The position numbers and the translations under genes are program-made. 64,000 bases of DNA from Demequina lignilytica. Its GTDB lineage: Bacteria > Actinomycetota > Actinomycetes > Actinomycetales > Demequinaceae. Below, piece by piece: positions 57,209 through 64,000 of the stretch; positions within the stretch are counted from its first letter, which is position 1, and each line of letters opens with the position of its first letter. Location: assembly GCF_030418305.1 (NCBI RefSeq), contig NZ_JAUHPX010000005.1:239867-303866 (forward strand), written 5' to 3'. A model generated the notes under the pieces. The model was not told where the DNA came from. It did no database searches and saw only the letters and a program-made list of their open reading frames with translations.

Positions 57209-57220
57209 CGAAACGTTTCG
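57209..57220. promoter_or_regulatory. LacI-type operator CGAAACGTTTCG
   Basis: A perfect 12-bp palindrome with a central CG step, the usual form of LacI/GalR-family operators. It overlaps the predicted phosphorylase promoter. The regulator is unknown; the LacI protein at 39023 is one candidate. Confidence 0.65.
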
Positions 57221-57228
57221 CATTTCGC

Positions 57229-57240
57229 GAGAGCGCTCTC
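57229..57240. promoter_or_regulatory. CebR-like operator GAGAGCGCTCTC
   Basis: A perfect 12-bp palindrome sharing the GAGCGCTC core of the cello-oligosaccharide repressor box TGGGAGCGCTCCCA known from cellulolytic actinobacteria. It lies just upstream of the predicted -35 position of the phosphorylase promoter, so cellobiose-responsive control is likely. Confidence 0.6.
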
Positions 57241-57251
57241 CCGGACGGTCC

Positions 57252-57385
57252 CGGCGGGACGATGCGGCGGGCGCCTCGGCGCCTGCGCCCCGCGAGTGCA
57301 CGGCGCGACGAGACGGGCGCCCGGCGTCGCGTCGTGCACTCCCGGGATCAACCGGCGGCGACCCGGCCCTCGCATCGTCCCGCCG
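57252..57385. repeat. 134-bp nested palindrome with GGACGATGCG ends
   Basis: CGGCGGGACGATGCG (57252-57266) is exactly repeated in inverted form at 57371-57385. Inside, GAGTGCAC (57294-57301) and GTGCACTC (57334-57341) form a second inverted pair extended by GCGCGACG/CGTCGCG-like arms. It fills the divergent gap between the phosphorylase operators and the dcd promoter. No ORF is present. It is unrelated in sequence to copies A-E. Confidence 0.72.
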
Positions 57386-57392
57386 CACGCAC

Positions 57393-57398
57393 TAGGTT
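57393..57398 (+). promoter_or_regulatory. -10 box (TAGGTT) for dcd
   Basis: TAGGTT, GGGCGC, then ATG at 57405. It begins 7 bp after the 134-bp palindrome. Confidence 0.58.
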
Positions 57399-57404
57399 GG
57401 GCGC

Positions 57405-57977
57405 ATGCTTCTCTCGGACAGGGACATCCGCGCTGAGATCGCTTCGGGCAGGGTCGCCCTCGACCCCTGGGACCCGGAGATGATCCAGCCCTCCTCGATC
57501 GACGTGCGCCTCGACCGCTACTTCCGGGTCTTCGACAACCACAAGTACGCCGCGATCGACCCGGCCGCCGAGCAGCCCGAGCTCACACGCCTGGTGGACA
57601 TCGCCGACGGGCCGTTCGTGCTGCATCCCGGCGAGTTCGTGCTGGGCGCGACCTACGAGTCCGTGACCCTGCCCGACGACATCGCGGCACGCCTCGAGGG
57701 CAAGTCGTCGCTGGGCCGGCTGGGCCTGCTGACCCACTCCACGGCCGGCTTCATCGACCCTGGCTTCGAGGGCAACGTCACCCTCGAGCTGTCGAACACC
57801 GCGACGCTGCCGATCAACCTGTGGCCCGGCATGAAGATCGGCCAGCTCTGCTTCTTCCGCCTGTCCTCCCCCGCCGAGCACCCGTACGGCTCGGAGCGCT
57901 ACGGCTCGCGCTACAAGGGTCAGCGCGGCCCCACGGCGTCGCTGAGCTGGAAGAGCTTCCACCGCATCGACGTCTGA
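57405..57977 (+). CDS. dcd: dCTP deaminase
   Basis: A 190-residue trimeric pyrimidine-nucleotide enzyme. [12 protein letters not shown] starts the conserved fold; [34 protein letters not shown] holds the active site, and [10 protein letters not shown] is the C-terminal lid. It makes dUTP (or, as a bifunctional DCD-DUT as in mycobacteria, dUMP) for thymidylate synthesis. It stands as a single gene. Confidence 0.96.
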   Translation: MLLSDRDIRAEIASGRVALDPWDPEMIQPSSIDVRLDRYFRVFDNHKYAAIDPAAEQPELTRLVDIADGPFVLHPGEFVLGATYESVTLPDDIAARLEGKSSLGRLGLLTHSTAGFIDPGFEGNVTLELSNTATLPINLWPGMKIGQLCFFRLSSPAEHPYGSERYGSRYKGQRGPTASLSWKSFHRIDV

Positions 57978-58061
57978 CCGCTGTCGATCCGGTCACATTG
58001 CGCCACCGAGCGCCAATTCTCCCCTAGGCTCCCCTGAGGAAGCCGTTCACCAGGGGGGATG

Positions 58062-58907
58062 ATGAGCGACCAGACGTCGGCTCCGGCCGCGACCGAGGAC
58101 TACGCGGCGCCGCCGGAGCTGCCGCCGGCGCTGCCGCCGGCAGGCTGGTACTCCGACCCGGCGCAGGCCGGGATGCAGCGGTACTGGGACGGCGCGGCGT
58201 GGACGCAGCACCGACAGTCGCAGCCTGCGGCGTCGGCATCCGCGGCCCCGCCCCGACGGCGCGGCCGCGTGGTCCTCGCGGTCGTCGGCGGGATCGCCGC
58301 GGTCGCCGTGGTCGGCTCGCTCGTGTACTCCGGCGTCACGCAGGCGATCGCCGGCGTGACCGGCAGCGCGGGCGACTCGCGCGCACTCACGGCCGCCGCC
58401 CCCGCGACGGGGGTCGAGGTGCCGGTCATGGGCGGTCGCGGCACCATCACGCTCGATCCCTCCTGGGAGGACATCTCGGAGGTCTCGGGCACGGACGCCA
58501 TGGAGGCGCAGATCGTCGAGGAGACGGGCATCGACTCCCAGGTCGCCGGGGCGTGGCTGCTCGCGGGCGACCTCGTGGACGGTGGTGTGGCCCTGCTCGC
58601 GTACAGCGCGGGCGATGTCGGTGGCCCGAGCGCCCCGAGGATCGAGGCTCACGCGTTCCTGCAGAGCAGCACGGCGGGGATCGATGACGTCGTGGTGACC
58701 TCCGAGGGCGCCGTGACCACGGCCGCCGGTCTGGACGGCTACATCATCGAGTACGGCTTCCCGCTGTACGGGATCCAGCTCACCAACGCCATCGGCGTCG
58801 TCGTCGAGGGCTCGAGCGTGATGATCGTCTCGACGAACGGCAACGACGAGCTCGGCTCGGGCGTCGCCGAGCTCGAGTCCGTGCTGAACTCGCTCACCCT
58901 CGACTGA
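58062..58907 (+). CDS. DUF2510 domain membrane protein
   Basis: A 281-residue protein. Residues about 15-50 contain the DUF2510 motif (PPAGWYSDPAQAGMQRYWDGAAWTQH), a small cytoplasmic module common in actinobacterial membrane proteins. A basic stretch and one helix (RRRGRVVLAVVGGIAAVAVVGSLVYSG, residues about 67-92) follow, and the remaining 190 residues are outside the cell. Two ATG codons adjoin; the second (58062) leaves more room after AGGGGGG. A TAGGCT -10 box lies at 58024-58029. The function is unknown. Confidence 0.8.
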   Translation: MSDQTSAPAATEDYAAPPELPPALPPAGWYSDPAQAGMQRYWDGAAWTQHRQSQPAASASAAPPRRRGRVVLAVVGGIAAVAVVGSLVYSGVTQAIAGVTGSAGDSRALTAAAPATGVEVPVMGGRGTITLDPSWEDISEVSGTDAMEAQIVEETGIDSQVAGAWLLAGDLVDGGVALLAYSAGDVGGPSAPRIEAHAFLQSSTAGIDDVVVTSEGAVTTAAGLDGYIIEYGFPLYGIQLTNAIGVVVEGSSVMIVSTNGNDELGSGVAELESVLNSLTLD

Positions 58908-58934
58908 GGCGTCGGCGGTGCTCGTCGCGCACGC

Positions 58935-58940
58935 TATCCT
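58935..58940 (+). promoter_or_regulatory. -10 box (TATCCT) for the thiamine transport operon
   Basis: TATCCT, seven bases, then the predicted start of the riboswitch near 58948, so transcription would begin at the first paired base of the aptamer. Confidence 0.55.
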
Positions 58941-58946
58941 GGCGGC

Positions 58947-59052
58947 ACACGACAGGGGAGCGCTTCCCGTCCGGGACCAGAGCGCTGAGAGTGCGGACCG
59001 CCGCAGACCCTCGAACCTGATCCGGCTCGCACCGGCGTAGGGAGTCGAGTCT
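58947..59052 (+). promoter_or_regulatory. Thiamine pyrophosphate (TPP) riboswitch
   Basis: The THI-box consensus is clear: AGGGGAGC at the 5' side, GCGCTGAGAGTGCGG, then GACCCTCGAACCTGATC, and CCGGCGTAGGGAGTCGAGT closing the structure. The two pyrophosphate- and pyrimidine-sensing arms are both present. Downstream, CCTCC (59058-59062) can pair with GGAGG (59069-59073) and hide the ribosome site of the substrate-binding protein gene, so control of translation by TPP is likely. Confidence 0.93.
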
Positions 59053-59081
59053 CGTCCCCTCCTATCCGGGAGGAACCATCC

Positions 59082-60152
59082 ATGCGCATCTCGCGCACCG
59101 CGACGCTCGCCGTCGCCGCCCTTTCCACGCTGACGCTCGCGGCCTGCTCCTCGGGCCCCGAGGCGCCCGACGCATCGTCCGCCGCGCCGTCGGCGAGCGC
59201 CGCCCCCACCGGCACCGTCACGGTGGTCACCCACGACAGCTTCTACGTGGACGATGCGCTGCTCGCCTCGTTCGAGGAGGAGACGGGGCTGACGGTCGAG
59301 CTCGTCGCGCCCGGCGACGCGGGCGCGCTCGTCAACCAGCTGGTGCTGACGAAGGACGCGCCGTTGGGCGACGTGGTCTACGGCATCGACAACACGTTCG
59401 CGACCCGCGCGACGGAGGCGGGCGTGCTCGCCGCGTACTCGCCGGCCGCCCCGGCGGCCGCCGACGCCGCGTCCTACGCGGCGCCCGGCGCCGAGGACCT
59501 GCTCACGGCGATCGACTTCTCCGACGTGTGCCTGAACTACGACCTCGCGGCGTTCCCCGACGGTGCGCCTGCCTTCGCCGACCTGACCCTCCCGGAGTAC
59601 GCCGGGATGGTCTCGGTCACCAACCCCGCGACGTCCTCGCCTGGCCTCGCCTTCATGCTCGCGACGATCGCCGCGACGGACGAGGACGGCTGGCTGAGCT
59701 GGTGGGAGGCGATGCGCGAGAACGACGTCCGCGTCACAGCCTCGTGGTCGGACACGTACTACACGGACTTCTCCGCGCCCAACTACGGCGGCGACTTCCC
59801 GATCGTCCTGTCCTACGCCTCGTCGCCGCCGTTCGAGGTGGTCGACGGCGAGCCCACCACCGCGGCGATGCTCGACACCTGCTTCCGCCAGGTCGAGTAC
59901 GCGGGCGTGCTCGAGGGCGCCGAGAACCCCGCGGCCGCCGAGCTCGTGGTCGAGTGGATGCTCTCGGACGAGTTCCAGGCGGCCCTGCCCGAGAGCATGT
60001 ACGTCTACCCGGTGTCCTCGTCCGTCGAGGTGCCCGCCGACTGGGCGGAGTACGCGCCGCTCGCGGACACCCCGACCACGCTGGACCCGGCCCGCATCGA
60101 CGCCATGCGCGACGAGTGGATCGACGCCTGGACCGCCACGGTCCTGGACTGA
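59082..60152 (+). CDS. thiB: Thiamine ABC transporter substrate-binding lipoprotein
   Basis: A 356-residue extracytoplasmic binding protein. The signal ends LTLAAC (lipobox near residue 22), then an Ala/Ser linker and a type II binding fold: TVTVVTHDSFYVDDALLASFEEETGLTVELV, LVYGIDNTF-like DVVYGIDNTFATRA, and SWSDTYYTDFSAPNYGGDFPIVLSYASSPPFE. The latter matches the ThiB/TbpA pattern around the thiamine site. The TPP riboswitch directly upstream supports thiamine or a precursor as ligand. Confidence 0.92.
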   Translation: MRISRTATLAVAALSTLTLAACSSGPEAPDASSAAPSASAAPTGTVTVVTHDSFYVDDALLASFEEETGLTVELVAPGDAGALVNQLVLTKDAPLGDVVYGIDNTFATRATEAGVLAAYSPAAPAAADAASYAAPGAEDLLTAIDFSDVCLNYDLAAFPDGAPAFADLTLPEYAGMVSVTNPATSSPGLAFMLATIAATDEDGWLSWWEAMRENDVRVTASWSDTYYTDFSAPNYGGDFPIVLSYASSPPFEVVDGEPTTAAMLDTCFRQVEYAGVLEGAENPAAAELVVEWMLSDEFQAALPESMYVYPVSSSVEVPADWAEYAPLADTPTTLDPARIDAMRDEWIDAWTATVLD

Positions 60153-60164
60153 GCGGGTCGTGAC

Positions 60165-61814
60165 ATGACGCCCGCGCCCGCGAGCGCCCGCCTGTGGTGG
60201 GCGCTCGCGGGCGTGCCGCTGCTGTTCCTTGGCACATTCTTCCTGTGGCCGGCGGCCACCGTGCTGTGGCGCGGTCTGGTGGGGGACGATGCGGGGGTCG
60301 GCCCGGGCGCCGGGCTCGCCGAGGCGTGGGCCGTGCTCGCGTCCTCACGGACCCTCCGGGCCATCGCGACCACCGCGTGGCTGGCCCTCGCGGGCACCGC
60401 CGGGTCGCTCGTGCTGGGGCTGCCGGCGGCGTGGGCGCTGTCGCGGTTCTCGTGGCGCGGGTCGCGGACCGTGCGGGCGCTCGTGACGGTCCCGTTCGTG
60501 CTGCCGACCATCGTGGTCGCCGCCGCGTTCTCGGCGCTCTTCGCCGCCTCCGGGATCCTCGGCGGGCTCGGCCTCGACCAGAGCCCCGTGGCGATCGTGC
60601 TGGCGCTGGTGTTCTTCAACGTGTCGGTCGTGGTGCGGATCGTCGGCGGCGCCTGGGAGGCGCTGCCCCCCGGGCGGTCGCTCGCCGCCCGCACCCTCGG
60701 GGCCTCGCGGTGGCGCGCCTTCGTCCACACGACCCTGCCCGCGCTGCGTCCGGCGATCGCCTCCTCCGCAGCGGTCGTGTTCCTGTTCTGCTCGACATCC
60801 TTCGCCCTGGTCCTGACGCTCGGGGGCACGCGGGTGCGGACCATCGAGACGGAGATCTGGATCCAGGTGAACCAGTTCCTCGACCTGAGGGCCGCCGCCG
60901 TGCTCGCGCTGGTCCAGGTGGCGTTCGTGGGCCTCGCGCTCTGGGTCAGCTCGCGGGCGTCGCATGCGCGGGCCGCCGCCGGCGTGGCGACCGCGCGGCG
61001 GCGAGGACCGCGGGGCCGCGAGCGGTGGGCGGTGGCGGCGGCGCTGCTGCCGACCCTGGCGCTGCTCGCCCTCCCGATCGCCGCGCTCGTCGAGCGGTCG
61101 CTGAGGGTGGTGGGCGGCTACGGCCTGGACCACTATCGGGCGCTGCTCGTCCCACCGGCCCGGACCGCGCTGCCGGTCCCGGTCTGGGAGGCGGCGGTGA
61201 ACTCCCTGGTCACCGCACTGATCGCGACGGCGATGGCGACCGTGGTCGGCCTGGTGACCGCCCAGCTGCTCGCGGCGCGGTCGCGGCGGGCGGGCGTGCT
61301 CGAGTCGCTCGTGATGCTCCCCCTCGGAGTCTCGGCCGTGGTGGTGGGTCTGGGTCTGCTGCTGACGCTCAACCGCGCGGTGCTCGGCGTCGACCTCCGG
61401 GGCTCGTGGTGGCTCGTGCCGATCGCGCAGGCGGTCGTCGCGCTCCCGCTCATGGTGCGCGCGCTGGTGCCCGCGGCCCGCGCGATCGATCCGCGGCTTC
61501 GCGCCGCGGCGGCGACCCTGGGCGCCTCCCCGTGGCGCACCTGGTGGCAGGTCGACGCCCGCTTGCTGAGGGCGCCGGCCGGCGCCTCGATCGCGTTCGC
61601 CTTCGCGATCTCGATGGGCGAGTTCGGTGCGACGGTGTTCGTCGCGCGCCCCGATCGCCCGACCCTCACCACCGCGATCAGCCGGCTCCTGAGCCGCCCG
61701 GGGCTGGACAATGCAGGCATGGCCTTCGCCGCCGCGGTCCTGCTGGCCGCCCTCACCGCCGCCGTGATGCTGCTGTCCGAGCGCCTGCGCACCACCGTGG
61801 GGGCGGAGCTGTGA
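60165..61814 (+). CDS. thiP: Thiamine ABC transporter permease (fused double permease)
   Basis: A 549-residue membrane protein with two BPD-transporter inner-membrane domains in tandem, the ThiP/FbpB form. Each half has an EAA loop: RSLAARTLGASRWRAFVHTTLPALRPAI (near residue 175) and RLRAAAATLGASPWRTWWQVDARLL (near 445), which contact the ATPase. Iron transporters share this layout; the riboswitch decides for thiamine. It overlaps the ATPase gene by 4 nt. Confidence 0.92.
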   Translation: MTPAPASARLWWALAGVPLLFLGTFFLWPAATVLWRGLVGDDAGVGPGAGLAEAWAVLASSRTLRAIATTAWLALAGTAGSLVLGLPAAWALSRFSWRGSRTVRALVTVPFVLPTIVVAAAFSALFAASGILGGLGLDQSPVAIVLALVFFNVSVVVRIVGGAWEALPPGRSLAARTLGASRWRAFVHTTLPALRPAIASSAAVVFLFCSTSFALVLTLGGTRVRTIETEIWIQVNQFLDLRAAAVLALVQVAFVGLALWVSSRASHARAAAGVATARRRGPRGRERWAVAAALLPTLALLALPIAALVERSLRVVGGYGLDHYRALLVPPARTALPVPVWEAAVNSLVTALIATAMATVVGLVTAQLLAARSRRAGVLESLVMLPLGVSAVVVGLGLLLTLNRAVLGVDLRGSWWLVPIAQAVVALPLMVRALVPAARAIDPRLRAAAATLGASPWRTWWQVDARLLRAPAGASIAFAFAISMGEFGATVFVARPDRPTLTTAISRLLSRPGLDNAGMAFAAAVLLAALTAAVMLLSERLRTTVGAEL

Positions 61815-62485
61815 GCGCGGCGGCGACCCGCGCATCGTCCGGGCTGCAGGTGCGGGACCTGACCGTGACCTACCCCGGGCGCCCGCCGGTCGAGGCCGTG
61901 CGCGGCGTCTCGCTCGAGATCGCCCGCGGGGAGATCGTCGCGCTGCTGGGGCCCTCGGGGTGCGGGAAGTCGTCGCTGCTGTCCGCCGTGGTCGGCGTGG
62001 TGCCGCCGTCCGCCGGGGAGATCTGGTGGGACGGCGAGGATCTCACCCGGGTGCCGGTGCACCGCCGAAGCTTCGGGATGGTGTTCCAGGACGGACAGCT
62101 GTTCCCGCATCGCACGGTCGCCGGCAACATCGCCTTCGGCCTCGAGATGGCGCGGGCGCCGCGGGCTGCGCGCGAGGCCCGGGTCGCGGCGCTGCTCGAG
62201 ACGGTCGGCCTGGCGGGCCTGGGCGAGCGCGCGGTGAGCGAGCTGTCGGGCGGACAACGCCAGCGGGTCGCCCTCGCACGCTCGCTCGCGCCCTCCCCGC
62301 GGCTGCTCGCGCTCGACGAGCCGCTGTCCTCCCTCGACGCCGACCTGCGGGCGCGTCTCGGCGAGGAGGTCAGGCAGATCCTCCGCGCGACCGGCACCAC
62401 CGGGCTGCTCGTGACCCACGACGCGGAGGAGGCCGCGGCGATCGCGGACCGGGTGCTCCGCATGGCCGACGGGAGGCTGGTGTGA
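61811..62485 (+). CDS. thiQ: Thiamine ABC transporter ATP-binding protein
   Basis: A 224-residue ATPase. Walker A is GPSGCGKSS (near residue 46), the Q loop is FQDGQLFPH, the signature is LSGGQRQRVALARSL, Walker B is LLALDEPLSSLD, and the switch His is in LVTHDAEEA. It is short and lacks the C-terminal regulatory domain of sugar ATPases, as expected for ThiQ. The GTG at 61811 overlaps thiP; the longer frame is noise. Confidence 0.93.
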   Translation: MSAAATRASSGLQVRDLTVTYPGRPPVEAVRGVSLEIARGEIVALLGPSGCGKSSLLSAVVGVVPPSAGEIWWDGEDLTRVPVHRRSFGMVFQDGQLFPHRTVAGNIAFGLEMARAPRAAREARVAALLETVGLAGLGERAVSELSGGQRQRVALARSLAPSPRLLALDEPLSSLDADLRARLGEEVRQILRATGTTGLLVTHDAEEAAAIADRVLRMADGRLV

Positions 62486-63201
62486 ACGCCCATGCCCGCA
62501 CCCACGAGCTCGACCAGCCGGTGTGGCACGCGCTGTCGGGACCGCATCGTGCGCTCGGCGTCTCGCATGGCGGCGCGGCCCGGTACCGCCCGACGGTCGC
62601 ACCGTTCGCCGCCCTGCCGCCCGTCGCCTCGGCGCAGGACTGGGAGGATCTGACCGCCGTCGCCGGCGACGACGAGCTGGCGTTCTTCGGGCTCGCGCGC
62701 GAGGTGCCGGCGGGGTGGGACCTGCTCGGGCAGTTCGACGTGGTCCAGATGACCGCGCCGGCCGGCTTCGGGCGCCGGCACCCGGACATCGAGCGGCTGA
62801 CGGAGGCCGACGTCGCCGCGATGCTCGAGCTGGTCGCCGAGGCGCAGCCCGGCCCGTTCTCGGTGGAGACGTACCGCTGCGGCGCCTACTACGGCATCAA
62901 GGAGGACGGACGGCTGGTCGCGATGGCGGGCGAACGCCTGACCACGCCGTCGTGGACCGAGATCAGCGCGGTGGCCACCCGTGCCTCGCATCGAGGGCGC
63001 GGCCTCGCGACGCGGCTCATGGAGGTGGTCGCGCACGGGATCCGCGAGGCGGGGCGCGAGCCGTTCCTGCACACGGGCGCCACCAACGTCGGGGCGATCC
63101 GGCTGTACGAGCACCTCGGGTTCACCATCCGCGACACCGCGAACGTGGTGCAGCGGGTGCGACGCGCCGGCGTGGACGCCACGGTGGCGTCGCTGCATTG
63201 A
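62482..63201 (+). CDS. GNAT-family N-acetyltransferase
   Basis: A 239-residue protein. The N-terminal 95 residues are a non-catalytic extension (WDLLGQFDVVQMTAP), and the C-terminal GNAT fold has the acetyl-CoA loop ATRASHRGRGLATRLMEVVAHG followed by NVGAIRLYEHLGFTIRDTA. The substrate is unknown. The GTG at 62482 overlaps thiQ by 4 nt, so the gene is under TPP control; that placement is unusual for this family. Confidence 0.88.
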   Translation: MNAHARTHELDQPVWHALSGPHRALGVSHGGAARYRPTVAPFAALPPVASAQDWEDLTAVAGDDELAFFGLAREVPAGWDLLGQFDVVQMTAPAGFGRRHPDIERLTEADVAAMLELVAEAQPGPFSVETYRCGAYYGIKEDGRLVAMAGERLTTPSWTEISAVATRASHRGRGLATRLMEVVAHGIREAGREPFLHTGATNVGAIRLYEHLGFTIRDTANVVQRVRRAGVDATVASLH

Positions 63202-63297
63202 GCGTGGTCTGGCACATGGCTTCCCCGTACGGGGCGAGGATCGCTCGTGAGGGGCGCTGAGCCTCCCGCAGCGCGCCTGGCCGCGAGGCGGGGTCGG

Positions 63298-63768
63298 TCA
63301 GCAGGCGCAGCTGATGCGGACGCCCGCCTTCGGGAGCGGCCCGGTGAGCGGGTCGACATCGCGCGTCGCGTCGACGTGCGCGCCGGAGGCGTCGACGGCG
63401 TCGACCGGCAGGCCCTCGCGCGCCCAGTACTCGAAGCCGCCGATCATCTCCTTCACGGCGTAGCCGAGCTCGGAGATGATCAGGCCGGCGCGGGTGGCGC
63501 CGTTGCAGCCCGGGCCCCAGCAGTACACGACGAACGCGGTGCCCGGCGCGAACTCCGCGGGGATGCGCGCTGGCATGTCCGGCTTGGGCATGTGGATCGC
63601 TCCGCGCACGTGGCCCTGGTCCCACGCCTCCTGGTTGCGCGTGTCGATGAGCACGAACCCGGGCGCGCCCGACTCGAGCGCCGCGTGCACGTCAGAGCAG
63701 TCGGTCTCGACCGCCAGACGACGGGCGAAGTGGTCACGGGCGGCGGCGATCTCCGGGGCGAGGTCCAT
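63298..63768 (-). CDS. Rhodanese-like domain protein
   Basis: A 156-residue single-domain sulfurtransferase-like protein. VLIDTRNQEAWDQGHVRGAIHMP is the rhodanese entry motif, and the active loop YCWGPGCNGATRAG carries the catalytic Cys. The C-terminus ends in ISCAC, a CxC that could bind metal or sulfur. The ATG at 63768 follows a TACGCT -10 box by six bases; the frame upstream overlaps repeat copy D and is rejected. The physiological thiol partner is unknown. Confidence 0.9.
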   Translation of the reverse strand: MDLAPEIAAARDHFARRLAVETDCSDVHAALESGAPGFVLIDTRNQEAWDQGHVRGAIHMPKPDMPARIPAEFAPGTAFVVYCWGPGCNGATRAGLIISELGYAVKEMIGGFEYWAREGLPVDAVDASGAHVDATRDVDPLTGPLPKAGVRISCAC

Positions 63769-63774
63769 GCGGCG

Positions 63775-63780
63775 AGCGTA
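63775..63780 (-). promoter_or_regulatory. -10 box (TACGCT) for the rhodanese gene
   Basis: Minus-strand TACGCT, CGCCGC, then ATG at 63768. Repeat copy D lies 80 bp further upstream. Confidence 0.58.
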
Positions 63781-63859
63781 GGCGGCCCGGACGGTGCCGG
63801 TCCAGACCCCTGTGGCACCGCGACCGTCCGCACCCCCCGCCGGCCGCCCCCGCCCTCGT

Positions 63860-63957
63860 GGACAGTGCGCACGGAGCCAGTCCCGGTTCTGCGGCGTGTC
63901 GGCCGTCATCGGGTTGCGACACGCGGCACATCGGGATCAGGTCCGTGCGGAGTGTCC
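63860..63957 (-). repeat. Intergenic inverted-repeat element, copy D (98 bp, reverse orientation)
   Basis: Left end GGACAGTGCGCACGGAGCC pairs with right end GGTCCGTGCGGAGTGTCC. Read on the minus strand it contains GGCCGACACGCCGCAGAACC, the core of copies B and C, so it is the same element inverted. GTTCTGCGGCGTGTCGG and CGACACGCGGCA form an inner hairpin. The last 43 bp of the window hold nothing I recognise. Confidence 0.75.
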
Positions 63958-64000
63958 AGGGACGGGATGAGGTGGGTGGGGACAGCACAGCGGCGGGGGG

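Overview
The window is very GC-rich, gene-dense actinobacterial chromosome. Codons end mostly in G or C, GTG and TTG starts are common, and genes overlap by 4 nt (ATGA/GTGA) inside long operons. A complete menaquinone pathway, proton-pumping NDH-1, System II cytochrome c assembly, BldC, an mycobacterial-type bS22 ribosomal protein, class F sortase and a Cellulomonas-like cellobiose phosphorylase point to order Micrococcales (Cellulomonadaceae/Demequinaceae-like). The genus cannot be fixed from the sequence alone. No prophage, IS transposase, CRISPR array, tRNA or rRNA was found, and no gene-free stretch exceeds about 280 bp.

Layout. 1-5.2 kb: ferredoxin-NADP reductase (runs off the left edge), a DUF4125/DUF4037 pair and a phospholipase-D-fold protein. 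5.2-8.0 kb: assimilatory sulfate reduction (sulfite reductase and APS reductase) behind a cysteine-rich leader peptide; a 30-bp motif is shared with the upstream region of the ferredoxin reductase. 8-9 kb: RarD-type transporter. 9.1-26.9 kb (minus strand): one long operon of geranylgeranyl-reductase-like enzyme, nuoABCDEFGHIJKLMN and a polyprenyl diphosphate synthase. 27-37.8 kb: alditol oxidase, then menF (fused to a methyltransferase), menD, menC, menB, menE and menA, with a sirtuin and a DUF3048 lipoprotein between them. 37.8-40 kb: small membrane proteins and a LacI regulator. 40-45.9 kb (minus): cytochrome c maturation operon (ccsB, resB, ccdA, tlpA/resA) with a glutaredoxin-like protein, a phosphatase and a glycosyltransferase. 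46-50.1 kb: HAD phosphatase, bS22, BldC and KtrB/KtrA potassium uptake. 50.2-54.6 kb (minus): an extracytoplasmic-function sigma operon (DUF4397 protein, class F sortase, sigma, anti-sigma) and next to it a paralogous gene in which a degenerate sigma factor is fused to an anti-sigma factor. 54.7-57.1 kb: cellobiose phosphorylase. 57.4-63.2 kb: dCTP deaminase, a DUF2510 protein, and a TPP-riboswitch-controlled thiamine ABC transporter with a coupled GNAT acetyltransferase. 63.3-64 kb: rhodanese.

The genes form a coherent respiratory block. The men genes, polyprenyl synthase and reductase make the quinone, NDH-1 reduces it, and the ccs/res genes build the downstream c-type cytochromes. Thirteen genes show a TANNNT -10 box ending 6-7 nt before the start codon, so leaderless mRNA is probably common.

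Unexplained structure lies on top of the genes. A 10-mer, GGACGATGCG, occurs 29 times on both strands, inside and between genes. Five intergenic 96-99 bp elements share terminal inverted repeats. One 134-bp nested palindrome uses the 10-mer as its ends. Together with the sigma/anti-sigma fusion and the MenF-methyltransferase fusion, these are the most novel features seen.
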